This document shows, in pieces, positions 1 through 7,953 of a DNA stretch of 64,000 nucleotides. The first letter of the stretch is position 1; each line of letters starts with the position of its first letter. Source of the DNA: a virus. The notes under the pieces were generated by a model. The model was not told where the DNA came from, did no database searches, and was given only the letters and a program-made list of their open reading frames with translations. Where the stretch lies: positions 1 through 64,000 of IMG/VR virus record IMGVR_UViG_3300006790_000756. One strand, given 5' to 3'. The translations under genes and the position numbers were made by a program.

Positions 1-986
1 ATGTTTGCGTCCTTTATACCCTCGTTAGAGGTCATTAGGATGATACTTTCGGAGAAGTCTAGCTCTTGTCCATTAGATGCCATAACCTTGCCGTCATCCA
101 TAAGGGCAAGCATGAAGTCGAAGAGCTTAGGTGATGCCTTCTCAATCTCATCAAAAAGAAGCACCCACTTATTACTCTTCTCTGCTTTTACTTGTAGGAT
201 GGACTTCTCGGTGCTACCTACATAGCCAGGAGGAGATCCAATAAGTTTAGCGTATTCGTGCTGCTGTGCGTACTCAGAGCAATTGATCTTAAAGAAGTTA
301 CCAGAGTAGTGGTCACCTAGCACCTTAGCCAGCTTGGTCTTACCGACGCCTGTAGGCCCAATGAACATCAGGGAGACATTCTGGGCGAGGTTGGCTACCA
401 TGAGCTTCACATAGCGTACCACGCTCTCAATGGCCTCGTCCTGACCAATCACCTCTTTGCGTAGCTGTGCCTCTAGCTTGTGAATATCAGCAAGGGTCTT
501 AAGAGAGCGTTCTTTACCCTCTGGGCTATCGTCAACGAGTCTGCTTCCAGTTCGACGCCTAGTTCTTTTCTTAGGCGCTTTTTCATCAGTCTTATCATAT
601 AGTTCTTCTAGGAACGAATTAAGAAAACCTTTGAGCGTCTCTTGGTTTAGAGATTGTACAATGTTCTCCAGTTGCAGGTTAGGGTACACCTGACAAACTG
701 ACATGTAAATGCTTTCGATAATGCCTGCGTAGACACTATCGAAATCATCCTCAAAGTTCTCTTTGATGTGCTTCTCACACTTTGCAAGAAGCTTGCTTGA
801 ATCGACAACAAAGTCTGTGATTACCTTGATCTCGTAATCAAGTAGGTCTATAGAGTTTGCACCCTTGACCATCTTGTAGACATCCTGCCTGTATTTCTCA
901 AGCTTATTTGTGTCTAATGCACGGACAGAGATAATCTCGTTAATAGCGTCACAGAATACTTTGAATGTGTTGCCGTCTTTGGACAT
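1..986 (-). CDS. Clp-family AAA+ ATPase (ClpB/ClpA D2-like), 3' end outside window
   Basis: Minus-strand reading frame that starts with ATG at 986 and runs off the window edge, so the C-terminus is missing. About the first 165 residues match no domain I recognise and end in a basic KKRTRRRTG stretch. Then comes a second-type Clp AAA+ module: VIGQDEAI, Walker A GPTGVGKT, pore-loop-type GSPPGYVG, Walker B VLLFDEIEKA, LMDDGKV and sensor-1 IILMTSNEG. Clp proteins of this class are ATP-driven unfoldases; a single module with a private N-terminus suggests a phage-specific chaperone or protease adaptor. The next gene upstream ends 5 nt before this start. The family call is firm; substrate and partner are unknown. 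Confidence 0.85.
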   Translation of the reverse strand, partial: MSKDGNTFKVFCDAINEIISVRALDTNKLEKYRQDVYKMVKGANSIDLLDYEIKVITDFVVDSSKLLAKCEKHIKENFEDDFDSVYAGIIESIYMSVCQVYPNLQLENIVQSLNQETLKGFLNSFLEELYDKTDEKAPKKRTRRRTGSRLVDDSPEGKERSLKTLADIHKLEAQLRKEVIGQDEAIESVVRYVKLMVANLAQNVSLMFIGPTGVGKTKLAKVLGDHYSGNFFKINCSEYAQQHEYAKLIGSPPGYVGSTEKSILQVKAEKSNKWVLLFDEIEKASPKLFDFMLALMDDGKVMASNGQELDFSESIILMTSNEGIKDAN

Positions 987-991
987 ATTAT

Positions 992-1336
992 TTACTCGCT
1001 CAGATCCTTCCATGAAGGTGGTTCCTCGTCCTTCATAGTAGTAGTGCTTCTGCTCTTGCTGAGTTTTTCTTCAGCCTTGATAAATGTATCTAACCCTTTT
1101 ATCGCGGTATTCTGGGCAGATTGCATGAGCTTTAAGCACTCGATCATGCACTTACGAGCGTCCATGTCTCTGATCTCGTCAGAGTGAGCGGAGTTGTCTA
1201 CAATTTCCTTGAAGAACTCATACGCTTGTTTTGCTAAGTTTCTATCTTCCTTAGCTTGCTTGAGCATGTCTGCACAAGCCTTCTTTAATCTCTCAGGAGA
1301 TAAATGGTCTGTCTTTGGTATGTATACTTTTGCCAT
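992..1336 (-). CDS. Hypothetical helical protein, 114 aa
   Basis: Starts with ATG after a GAGGAT ribosome-binding site. The product is charged and almost wholly helical in character (ADMLKQAKEDRNLAKQAYEFFKE) with a polar tail ending PPSWKDLSE. I recognise no family; size and helicity would not exclude a small-terminase-like or scaffold-like role, but no motif supports that. It overlaps the 3' end of the upstream gene by 44 nt and ends 5 nt before the Clp-type ATPase, so it is in the same operon and probably translationally coupled. Confidence 0.6.
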   Translation of the reverse strand: MAKVYIPKTDHLSPERLKKACADMLKQAKEDRNLAKQAYEFFKEIVDNSAHSDEIRDMDARKCMIECLKLMQSAQNTAIKGLDTFIKAEEKLSKSRSTTTMKDEEPPSWKDLSE

Positions 1337-1586
1337 AATAATCCTCAGCAGCCTTTATAGATATATAGTCGCTGATAAACGCTTGGTAGCCTTCTAAATC
1401 ATAGATTTGCCACACATCAGGGTTATCGCGGTACATTTTAGGCACCATGGACTGCTGCCAGTCCAACCAATTCATCATATCCTCCGCATTAGGAATAAAA
1501 TCTGCGGGGATGGATAGGTCGAAGTATTTAGGGTCAGTATCGTATGCTAGGGGCACATAATCCCCATCAAAAGTATAATCAGTCAT
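1293..1586 (-). CDS. Hypothetical acidic protein, 97 aa
   Basis: Acidic product rich in Asp, Tyr and Trp (PNAEDMMNWLDWQQSMVPKM), with no signal peptide, membrane segment or recognisable motif. It overlaps the genes on both sides (44 nt downstream, 8 nt upstream), the tight packing seen throughout the operon led by the UvsX gene. The overlapping downstream reading frame has its own ribosome-binding site, so both frames are likely real. Function unknown. Confidence 0.55.
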   Translation of the reverse strand: MTDYTFDGDYVPLAYDTDPKYFDLSIPADFIPNAEDMMNWLDWQQSMVPKMYRDNPDVWQIYDLEGYQAFISDYISIKAAEDYYGKSIHTKDRPFIS

Positions 1587-1863
1587 CTAGTGTAAATCCC
1601 TTATCTTTGAGAGTGTCCATGACAACGCCTTCCTTTGGGAAAGTAAAGAGAGCCTCACCAGACTCATCGTCCCATCGAAGCGTTGCCACGGAATTATCTT
1701 GTTCGTATAGGTCGTTAATCGCATTGTACATGGACCACATTTGGACATAATTATTAAGAGTAGCTTTGGTCTTATCGTCGGTAGGACGGTTCAAGAAGAA
1801 CCTAAGCTGGTCATCGTAGATGTAGTTCTTGTCTCCAACCTTGATTTTCGTGCGTGTCATCAT
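1579..1863 (-). CDS. Hypothetical protein, 94 aa
   Basis: Begins ATGATG after a very strong GGAGGTG Shine-Dalgarno site, so the second ATG at 1860 is also possible. The N-terminal KIKVGDKNYIYDDQLRFFLN looks like a small beta-alpha domain; the C-terminus is acidic (DTLKDKGFTLDD). No family recognised. The strong ribosome-binding site and the 24-nt gap upstream suggest higher expression than its neighbours. Confidence 0.6.
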   Translation of the reverse strand: MMTRTKIKVGDKNYIYDDQLRFFLNRPTDDKTKATLNNYVQMWSMYNAINDLYEQDNSVATLRWDDESGEALFTFPKEGVVMDTLKDKGFTLDD

Positions 1864-1887
1864 GTGACACCTCCTATACTATGTAGT

Positions 1888-2103
1888 TTACTTAGTGGGG
1901 AACATTTCAGCGAAGGCTTCCTCACGGGTCAGTCCACGCTCTTTCTGCTCCTTGAGCATACGGAATCGCTTACCTGTCTTACGCTGGTAGTCCTCAATGT
2001 CCTTGTACTCCTGTATAGTAGTCTCAGGCTTCTTGCTCTTACTAAGTTCTTTTTTCATTGCCTTCTCGATGAGCTTATCGAGTTGCTTGATAAAGTCTGT
2101 CAT
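1888..2103 (-). CDS. Hypothetical small basic protein, 71 aa
   Basis: Starts by ATGA overlap with the stop codon of the UvsX gene, implying translational coupling to the recombinase. The product is very rich in Lys and Glu and probably a single long helix pair (LIEKAMKKELSKSKKPETT), ending FAEMFPTK. No known family. Position directly after UvsX makes an accessory role in recombination possible, but this is inference from context only. Confidence 0.55.
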   Translation of the reverse strand: MTDFIKQLDKLIEKAMKKELSKSKKPETTIQEYKDIEDYQRKTGKRFRMLKEQKERGLTREEAFAEMFPTK

Positions 2104-3074
2104 AGTCCTATCTTCTCCCTTAGTGTCTTGAACTTATCGTCAGTCATAAACCCTTCGTTGAATGTCTTGGCTTGAAACTTGGCCTCTTCGCCAAATTGAT
2201 ACCAAGCACCAGACCGTTCTACTATCTTGTCCTTGACCAGAAGATCAAGCACTCCATAGTGCGGAGTTAGACCTACATCATATAATAGTTCAAACTCTGC
2301 ATCTTGGAAAGGTTTAGTCACTTTGTTCTTTACATTAGCTACCTTACCACGGATACCTACCACGCTTTTATTATCGTCTTGTATCCTCTCATTCTTTGGA
2401 GCAGAGGTCATGAAGTTCAGACCGAGGTAGTATTCAAGAGATTTACCTCCTGCTGCTGGCGTTCTAGGATCACCATACATCACACCCACCTTGTTGCGGA
2501 TCTGGTTCACAATGACCAGAGCAACACCAAACTCGCGCAGTAGTGGGTTGATCTTGCGTAGGCAAGCACCCGTTACCTTAGCTCTCATCGCACCTGTCAT
2601 TTGGTGTGATTCATAATCAGTCTTTGTCATCTCCTCTTTGCTAGGTGATACGGCAATACTATCGTAGCCAATAACAATTGGAGTCTCTTTATCAACTTCA
2701 CGAATCTCTCTGATGAGAGTTTCCATGGTAGCAAAGCAATCCTCCAAAGTATGAGGTGCTGCGTAGATCAGGTTGTTTGGATCAATACCTAGTGTTGATG
2801 CAAACTCTGAGTTGTAAGCATTCTCAGCGTCAATAAGAACTGTATGATACCCTTGCTTCTGTGCGTTGGCAAGGATATGGGTAACAAATACAGTCTTAGC
2901 TGTGGATGCCTCACCATGAAACTGCGTAATCATACCAATGGGGATTCCCTTTTGGTAGTCACCAGAGCAGATCTTGTTGAGAGCGTAGGACCCTGTTGAA
3001 ACGAAGCCAAGGTCAAGCTTCTGATCGGAAAGAAGTCCCGCAGTTTTGAGGGACTTGATTACATCATCGCGCAT
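2100..3074 (-). CDS. uvsX: RecA/UvsX-type DNA recombinase
   Basis: 324-residue strand-exchange ATPase. Walker A is GEASTAKT at residues 54-61, the Walker B strand is IVIGYDSIAV, and the conserved L2-region sequence ALVIVNQIRNKVG is followed by TPAAGGKSLEYYLGL, typical of the RecA/UvsX core. In T4-type phages UvsX forms filaments on single-stranded DNA for recombination-dependent replication, helped by gp32 and UvsY, relatives of which lie at 13.4-14.7 kb. There is no Shine-Dalgarno site; the start codon lies 3 nt after a CTATTATAG box. No nearby in-frame Met offers another start, so leaderless translation is plausible. Confidence 0.88.
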   Translation of the reverse strand: MRDDVIKSLKTAGLLSDQKLDLGFVSTGSYALNKICSGDYQKGIPIGMITQFHGEASTAKTVFVTHILANAQKQGYHTVLIDAENAYNSEFASTLGIDPNNLIYAAPHTLEDCFATMETLIREIREVDKETPIVIGYDSIAVSPSKEEMTKTDYESHQMTGAMRAKVTGACLRKINPLLREFGVALVIVNQIRNKVGVMYGDPRTPAAGGKSLEYYLGLNFMTSAPKNERIQDDNKSVVGIRGKVANVKNKVTKPFQDAEFELLYDVGLTPHYGVLDLLVKDKIVERSGAWYQFGEEAKFQAKTFNEGFMTDDKFKTLREKIGL

Positions 3075-3077
3075 AGT

Positions 3078-3086
3078 CTATAATAG
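3078..3086 (-). promoter_or_regulatory. Palindromic promoter-like box before uvsX
   Basis: CTATTATAG on the minus strand, 3 nt before the uvsX ATG. It contains a TATTAT hexamer placed where transcription would begin at or beside the start codon. No clear -35 element is visible. Confidence 0.6.
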
Positions 3087-3103
3087 TTGAAATTTGACTT
3101 CTA

Positions 3104-3496
3104 TCAGACTAAATCCCGTAAATCTGGGGCTTGATAATTAGGGCCTTTCAGGATCTTACCATCCTCTCTACGAATAGGCTTGCCCTCTTCATCAAGCTTA
3201 CTCATGTTACTTTCATGCACTCTCTTGAATGCCTCATCGAAGTTCCAACCGAACTCCACAAACATACCTAGGATGACATAAACTAGGTCGCAAGCCTCCT
3301 TCATAATCTCAGCAGGAGTCTCTGCTGTTACAAGCTCTTTGAACTCTTCATTGTTTAGTTCAAAGCGAAGCCTTATACGATCTGCGTCTTCCTTGGTAAT
3401 CTTAGTAAAATCTTCACTAAGGGTTACAGTTCCTCTTGGCATATCGTATGCCTTATGAAACTCATCCACTCTTTTGTAATGAATTGATTTGCTCAT
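3104..3496 (-). CDS. MazG-like nucleotide pyrophosphohydrolase
   Basis: 130 residues with the pattern of the all-alpha NTP pyrophosphohydrolase superfamily: NNEEFKELV followed by EIMKEACDLVYVILG, which supplies the metal-binding E/D residues, then a short second half ending GKILKGPNYQAPDL, common in phage and PRA-PH-like members. Such enzymes hydrolyse (d)NTPs to monophosphates and are proposed to adjust nucleotide or alarmone pools during infection. It is the last gene of the glycan-island transcript, starting by 4-nt ATGA-type overlap, though function links it to the nucleotide genes. Confidence 0.75.
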   Translation of the reverse strand: MSKSIHYKRVDEFHKAYDMPRGTVTLSEDFTKITKEDADRIRLRFELNNEEFKELVTAETPAEIMKEACDLVYVILGMFVEFGWNFDEAFKRVHESNMSKLDEEGKPIRREDGKILKGPNYQAPDLRDLV

Positions 3497-4200
3497 CGCT
3501 TTCTAAATTTGGTTGTGTTGACAGGTATGACAATATTTGAAGATCTAGCATACTTGTGACCTTCTAAGTTAAAGTTTATAAAAGGGTTCAATGACATGAT
3601 GTTACAGCCATACTCTGACTGTAGCTTCTTCTTTACGCTAACTGTATGGTCTTCTATCATGCCTAGCCAAGTAGCATAAGCTTCAGCAGAGCCGTGATGG
3701 GGTCGAAGATCCTCATGATAACCTTTGAGGGCAGTCTTACCATCCAAAGCCCCACAATCATGTCCACATATGATTATGTTTTTTGCTCCCATGTATGCGG
3801 CTGCGTGAATGCCTGTTGTAATAGTAGAAAAGCTGACAACTAGTTTATCTACTTTTTTTGATATTTCATCCACCATTGGCATCTGACGAGGTTTTGAGAA
3901 GTGATCATAAATATAAACATCACCTTCCATAAAGTTCAAACCTCTACCTGGGTCCCCAGTCTCGTACTTTGATAATAGTATCTTAGGAGTTCCAAGCGTT
4001 CCTTTAAGGATGCTGTCAAACCCTCTGGAGTCCTTAGTCATTATGTAATCACATTCATAAAACTTACCAACTCTGTTTATGCCAATACAGATCTTTCCAT
4101 CAAAGAAAGACTTATCAATGTGATCAAGAGAAGCCCCTGCTCCAAGGATATAAATGTCTTTCCCTGCGTGTATGTTTTTTAGTTCAGTTAGATTCTTCAT
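3493..4200 (-). CDS. DUF115/MptE-like protein, possible MAF-type glycosyltransferase
   Basis: About 235 residues with the N-terminal KDIYILGAGASL and central KNIIICGHDCG motifs of the DUF115 (6-hydroxymethylpterin pyrophosphokinase MptE-like) fold, also found in motility accessory factors that attach nonulosonic acids in flagellin glycosylation. The frame stays open up to 4233, but the extra eleven residues are low in family character, and the ATG at 4200 fits translational coupling because the upstream gene stops at 4184. With NeuB- and NeuA-type genes in the same operon, transfer of a sialic-acid-like sugar is a sensible guess, not proven. Confidence 0.55.
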   Translation of the reverse strand: MKNLTELKNIHAGKDIYILGAGASLDHIDKSFFDGKICIGINRVGKFYECDYIMTKDSRGFDSILKGTLGTPKILLSKYETGDPGRGLNFMEGDVYIYDHFSKPRQMPMVDEISKKVDKLVVSFSTITTGIHAAAYMGAKNIIICGHDCGALDGKTALKGYHEDLRPHHGSAEAYATWLGMIEDHTVSVKKKLQSEYGCNIMSLNPFINFNLEGHKYARSSNIVIPVNTTKFRKR

Positions 4201-4492
4201 TAAAGTAAGTGTCACTGTTGATGTTGCGGTCATCTATGAATAGATCATAGAAAGGTTTCTTGAACTCTAGACTAGAATATTTAACACCCCACTCAGAAAA
4301 CTGTTTCTCGGTAACCTCTCTCCAGCACTTACCTGAAAGGGTTCCCCGTGCAGTCCAGTAAACAATCGTATGACCTTCATCATGGAGCTTGTTTATCTTG
4401 GCTATTCTATCCTTTAAAGGGATGCTTTGCGTATAGTCTCGACTATCTGGTGTATCGCAGATAGTTTCATCAATGTCTACATAGATTATCAT
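4184..4492 (-). CDS. Small HAD-superfamily phosphatase
   Basis: 102 residues containing the HAD signatures in order: motif I YVDIDETIC (nucleophile Asp plus DxD), motif II YWTARG, and motif III/IV DLFIDDR. There is no cap insertion beyond a short helix pair, so it is a minimal HAD domain of the kind found in polysaccharide gene clusters. It likely dephosphorylates a sugar-phosphate or a small phosphorylated metabolite. It starts by ATGA-type overlap with the methyltransferase gene upstream, so it is co-translated within the glycan operon. Confidence 0.7.
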   Translation of the reverse strand: MIIYVDIDETICDTPDSRDYTQSIPLKDRIAKINKLHDEGHTIVYWTARGTLSGKCWREVTEKQFSEWGVKYSSLEFKKPFYDLFIDDRNINSDTYFNEESN

Positions 4493-5151
4493 ATCTTTCT
4501 CACTATAAAATCCAAGTTATCTGGATCGTAGTGGTCCTTTGCATCTCCAATAATATCCAGTTGGTTCTTGTGTTTATTGACCAACGAGTCTATAGCCTTA
4601 GGACACTCCCTCGAATTACCTTTGTACACGCGAGGATAGTAGTCATCAAATACAATATACCCTCCAGAGTTTACTAGAGGAAAGTAAGAATCAAAGTCTT
4701 TACGAACAGCATCTCCTCTATGATCACCATCAATGAAAAGTAAATCAATACCCTCTGGTAACAAGGCTTTAACTTTTTCTACCGTGCTGGGTGCGTGAGA
4801 GTTTCCTTTTATAATTTTGCAATCATAGTTGTGTTTATTAAACAGATTAACATTATCATTAGCTAGTTTCTCTACATCTCTTACAGAGCAATCCGTAGCA
4901 ATCGTTCCTCCTACAGAGAACAAATCACAACTAACAAACTTAGACTCATAATCGCTTTGAAGAACTGTACACAGGCTATGCCCAAAATGAGTGCCTATTT
5001 CAAAATAATTCTTACAACTCTCCTTCATCAAATGATCTTTTATGTGTAGCAATATGTGATGACTGTAATGGTGAATTCTTTTAAAATTACGGTCATCTTT
5101 GCCTAGCATGGTGGATGCTATATCTTTAGATATTTCTAAGGTATCATTCAT
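4489..5151 (-). CDS. Class I SAM-dependent methyltransferase (O-methyltransferase-like)
   Basis: 220 residues. The SAM-binding motif I appears as NYFEIGTHFGHS; motif II/post-I follows as VSCDLF; the acidic motif LLFIDGDHRGDAV, followed by GGYIVFDDYYP, is characteristic of the Methyltransf_24/CmcI-like group that methylates hydroxyls on sugars and other small molecules. The gene lies 2 nt from the dioxygenase gene upstream and overlaps the HAD gene downstream. In this context the most likely substrate is a sugar or glycan; the real substrate cannot be read from sequence. Confidence 0.7.
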   Translation of the reverse strand: MNDTLEISKDIASTMLGKDDRNFKRIHHYSHHILLHIKDHLMKESCKNYFEIGTHFGHSLCTVLQSDYESKFVSCDLFSVGGTIATDCSVRDVEKLANDNVNLFNKHNYDCKIIKGNSHAPSTVEKVKALLPEGIDLLFIDGDHRGDAVRKDFDSYFPLVNSGGYIVFDDYYPRVYKGNSRECPKAIDSLVNKHKNQLDIIGDAKDHYDPDNLDFIVRKI

Positions 5152-5153
5152 GA

Positions 5154-5924
5154 TCAGGACATCTCCTTCTTTTCATAAAACGCATAATCTTTTAGCCACC
5201 TATCTCCCAAGAAAGCATCTCTACCATGCAGATTGTATTTGTCATTGAATATTATACAATCTCCCTGGCTCCAAGTTTTAGAAAAGTCGTACATATTTCC
5301 ACCTACGATGACATTTTCTAAGAATGTAAAGAACTCTTCTCGGATCCTCATGACCTCTAGTGTGTTAAGATCTTTTTTTATCTGCCAGTAGTTCCAATTA
5401 ATTCTAGAGCCATCAAGTATTGGTTTCTTATGAATCTTATCTCCATCTACTCCAGTATATTTCCAAGTAACCTCTGTTTGAATATCTTCCAACAGACTAG
5501 GATCATACTTCTTCAGTATCGAGATTAAGGAGTCTGTAGAGAATAGATGAGTCTTCCCACCATACTCAGAGGGTTTAATGCAATATAACATTAGCCAGTC
5601 AGGACTCTCAGTGTCATGATAGTATGCATAATCAGAGTGTAAAGGCTGTCTCGTATTAGATGCGAAGTAATGATAAATACTTGGGTCGTACTTCACATCT
5701 CTTGATTTTGAAAACTTAGTGCTTTTATCGTTTACAGGATGACACAGCCGTATAGTCCCTAGACCCTCTGCGGCTTCTTCATACTGCTTTTGGAAGTCTA
5801 TGCCCTTGACATTGTGAATGTGATAGGCTTTATACTTTCCCCACACTGGTTCGAGTCTTTGCAGTACCGTCTGAGTAGACGCCTCCATGTCTATATTGCA
5901 AATACTAAATGGTCTCATAATCAA
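5154..5924 (-). CDS. TauD/TfdA-like Fe(II)/2-oxoglutarate dioxygenase
   Basis: 256 residues. The iron-binding facial triad is visible as PLHSDYAYY (HxD) and the distal His in YNLHGRDAFLGDRWLKDY, with the downstream Arg expected to bind 2-oxoglutarate. Length matches the TauD family. Such enzymes hydroxylate or desaturate small substrates, for example betaines or amino acids; in a sugar cluster it could modify an N-acyl side chain. It starts MIM, so the ATG at 5918 is an alternative start. It overlaps the WbqC-like gene by 20 nt. Confidence 0.75.
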   Translation of the reverse strand: MIMRPFSICNIDMEASTQTVLQRLEPVWGKYKAYHIHNVKGIDFQKQYEEAAEGLGTIRLCHPVNDKSTKFSKSRDVKYDPSIYHYFASNTRQPLHSDYAYYHDTESPDWLMLYCIKPSEYGGKTHLFSTDSLISILKKYDPSLLEDIQTEVTWKYTGVDGDKIHKKPILDGSRINWNYWQIKKDLNTLEVMRIREEFFTFLENVIVGGNMYDFSKTWSQGDCIIFNDKYNLHGRDAFLGDRWLKDYAFYEKKEMS

Positions 5925-6549
5925 ACAACCTTTCTTTTATGTCTACAGAGTCTATAATATCCAGCATGGATGAGGAAGGTGTTCCTTTTATAAATTCTAA
6001 CTTTACTCCATTAGACTCAAATTCTTCTTTAGTGTATAGTTTATGGCCTCCCTCAGCATTTACATAATTGTGAATACCTTTATTCTTACATATCTCTACT
6101 AAGTTTAGTAGCTTGTCATCTGTTTTTGTATATGGTATCTCTGACGACTTCTCAAATTTAGTTGTTATACCTAAGTCTTCACAAAAAGATTTTACTGAGA
6201 GAATAGCCATATCAGATATGGTATCAGGTTTCACATCCAGTAAAACCTCAATAACTTTCATCGCTTTTGGTTTATGGCTGAGATTCTGTCTAAATGTCTT
6301 TATCAACTTAGACATTTCTCTACCATCCCAATCAACCTTTACATCTTTTATCTTTCTGTTCTGGCTAGATTTTTTCAGAGGTATAGTGAACCTTTGAGTT
6401 TTCTTGTTTATGGTAATGTAATTTCTATTTACCCATCCTTTGTTTATAAAATTGACATCATCATAAAATACGAATAGATCTACCTCTTGTATTAGTTGAA
6501 AATACCCTAAGTAAGGAGCGAAGTAGGGTTGCATTATTGCAATCTTCAT
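5905..6549 (-). CDS. WbqC-like family protein
   Basis: 214 residues opening with AIMQPYFAPYLGYFQLI, the highly conserved start of the WbqC family, followed by VFYDDVNFINKGWVNRN. Family members sit in O-antigen and capsule clusters, often beside sugar aminotransferases, and are suspected to act on aminosugars; no activity is firmly established to my knowledge. The same pairing occurs here, since the next gene upstream is an aminotransferase-like gene joined by a TAATG stop/start overlap. A+T content is visibly high. Confidence 0.8.
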   Translation of the reverse strand: MKIAIMQPYFAPYLGYFQLIQEVDLFVFYDDVNFINKGWVNRNYITINKKTQRFTIPLKKSSQNRKIKDVKVDWDGREMSKLIKTFRQNLSHKPKAMKVIEVLLDVKPDTISDMAILSVKSFCEDLGITTKFEKSSEIPYTKTDDKLLNLVEICKNKGIHNYVNAEGGHKLYTKEEFESNGVKLEFIKGTPSSSMLDIIDSVDIKERLFDYETI

Positions 6550-7193
6550 TAGGTATTGTAAGCCTCGAACTTACTAAGATCTGGGTAAGTATGTGTTACA
6601 TCTTCATTATCTTTAGGGGTTCCGTCTATATTGTAAAACTGTTTCATTAACAGAAGACCTCTAGCCGCCAGTTCTGGCATCATGTAAAAGTTCCAACCTA
6701 GCATGTCAAAGTTATCATCCTCATACGAGCATTCTCTTCTTCCACTAAATCTAGCTCTCTTAAACCATAAGTAAGCATCATGATCGTCAGTAAGGATCGC
6801 CCCTCCCTTCGATAGTTTCAAATGTTTATAAGGTCCTGTGAACGAAAGACACATGTGCATATTCGGTTGATACATGTTGTGAGTAAACCTCAATGCAGAA
6901 TCCCAGACATTAGACCCCTCTAGTCTATAGGCTCCTGTCAAGGTATTACCTTCACTCATTCTCCAGCCAACCTTTAAACCAGCATGAATTATCTCGCAAG
7001 GAACGGAAGGGTATGTATTGCTAGGGATTATTATTCTGTCTGTAGTTATTCTCTTTGCAACATTATTTTCATAGTACAACGCCAAGAACAAAGCGTTACT
7101 CATATTGTCCACTGCCACTGCAAACCTAGAACCCGTGTACTCGCAAAGAGACTTTTCAAACTCCTCCGTAATCTTGTAAATGCCATTTGCCAT
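6549..7193 (-). CDS. DegT/DnrJ/EryC1-type sugar aminotransferase, short form
   Basis: 214 residues, against roughly 370-400 for the family. Present are the cofactor-pocket region RFAVAVDNMSNALFLAL, PSNTYPSVPCEIIHAG, the PLP-binding Asp region VWDSALRF, and the probable Schiff-base Lys region SFTGPYKHLKLSKGG. The sequence ends soon after GWNFYMMPELAARG, where canonical enzymes continue with the small C-terminal domain. It is therefore either a minimal enzyme, a regulatory remnant, or a 3' truncation. No obvious continuation lies downstream because the WbqC-like gene starts at once. Confidence 0.7.
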   Translation of the reverse strand: MANGIYKITEEFEKSLCEYTGSRFAVAVDNMSNALFLALYYENNVAKRITTDRIIIPSNTYPSVPCEIIHAGLKVGWRMSEGNTLTGAYRLEGSNVWDSALRFTHNMYQPNMHMCLSFTGPYKHLKLSKGGAILTDDHDAYLWFKRARFSGRRECSYEDDNFDMLGWNFYMMPELAARGLLLMKQFYNIDGTPKDNEDVTHTYPDLSKFEAYNT

Positions 7194-7203
7194 AACTATA
7201 CTC

Positions 7204-7953
7204 TTAGATTGTTTCTATTATCTTTTTTATTTTTTCGGTATAACCCTGTTCTCCTAGATAATGAAGTATTGATACGGATTCTCTATCTACAGACCCTAGC
7301 TCCTGTGAAAAAACATTAATTCCTTTGTCTAAAAATCCCCAGGAAAATCCTTGTATTAAAAGGCTGATGTATACTTGCATTCCTAGGTGTCTGTTTTGTT
7401 TAAGTAGATCATCTAAAATCTCGCGGTTTAAATAGCTTCTTTTGTATAACTCATGCTTTATAGAATTTTTTATTAGAATACAGCCAGCATTGAAGTGTAG
7501 TTTACCTTTTGGAGGAGGATCCATAAGACCACATAATTTATCAATATTTCCAACTGCTTGATTCCCTGCCTTTCTTACATAAATATCTTTTTCATATTCA
7601 AGACACGGAGTTTTCAAAACAATCATATCCGTATCTAAAACTAAAGTGTAATCTCCGTCCATACTGTGCTTAAAAATGTTCTCCCTGCACAGGTATGGGA
7701 TTAACTCCTCTGCGTCGTTTATCACTTCGCAGCCTAGAGCCTCTAATTGATTTTTTTTACTCTCTTTTAGTTCCCTGGAATGGAACACATGGATTGAATA
7801 ATCTAATAAATTTGAGTCCCAATTCTTCTTTATGGATTTTATTAAGTAAACTAACTGATTGTAGTAGCTTGGCTTTTTTCCCACAACCATGCCTATTTGG
7901 CCTGGAGGCGTGAGGTCGTTAAAAGGTATACAAATGTTTATCTTCACTTGCAA
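7204..7953 (-). CDS. Glycosyltransferase, GT-A fold (GT8-like)
   Basis: 249 residues with the nucleotide-sugar/metal site LVLDTDMIVLK (DxD) preceded by a typical Rossmann-like half, and HFNAGCILIKN downstream, the pattern of GT8/glycogenin-like transferases. The C-terminus is a Lys/Ile-rich helix. It would transfer one sugar from a UDP-sugar donor to a growing glycan in the cytoplasm. It overlaps the pyruvyl-transferase-like gene upstream by 10 nt and lies 10 nt before the aminotransferase gene. It is among the most A+T-rich genes in the window. Confidence 0.7.
   Translation of the reverse strand: MQVKINICIPFNDLTPPGQIGMVVGKKPSYYNQLVYLIKSIKKNWDSNLLDYSIHVFHSRELKESKKNQLEALGCEVINDAEELIPYLCRENIFKHSMDGDYTLVLDTDMIVLKTPCLEYEKDIYVRKAGNQAVGNIDKLCGLMDPPPKGKLHFNAGCILIKNSIKHELYKRSYLNREILDDLLKQNRHLGMQVYISLLIQGFSWGFLDKGINVFSQELGSVDRESVSILHYLGEQGYTEKIKKIIETI

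Noticed and set aside
1741-2175. 144-codon plus-strand ORF opposite the small unknown genes.
   Set aside because: Shadow of minus-strand genes that have ribosome-binding sites and start/stop overlaps; the product is low-complexity Leu/Val/Ser.
2279-2288. TATAATAG inside uvsX.
   Set aside because: It lies within coding sequence (codons for the ELLYDVG region), lacks the leading C, and has no downstream start in register.
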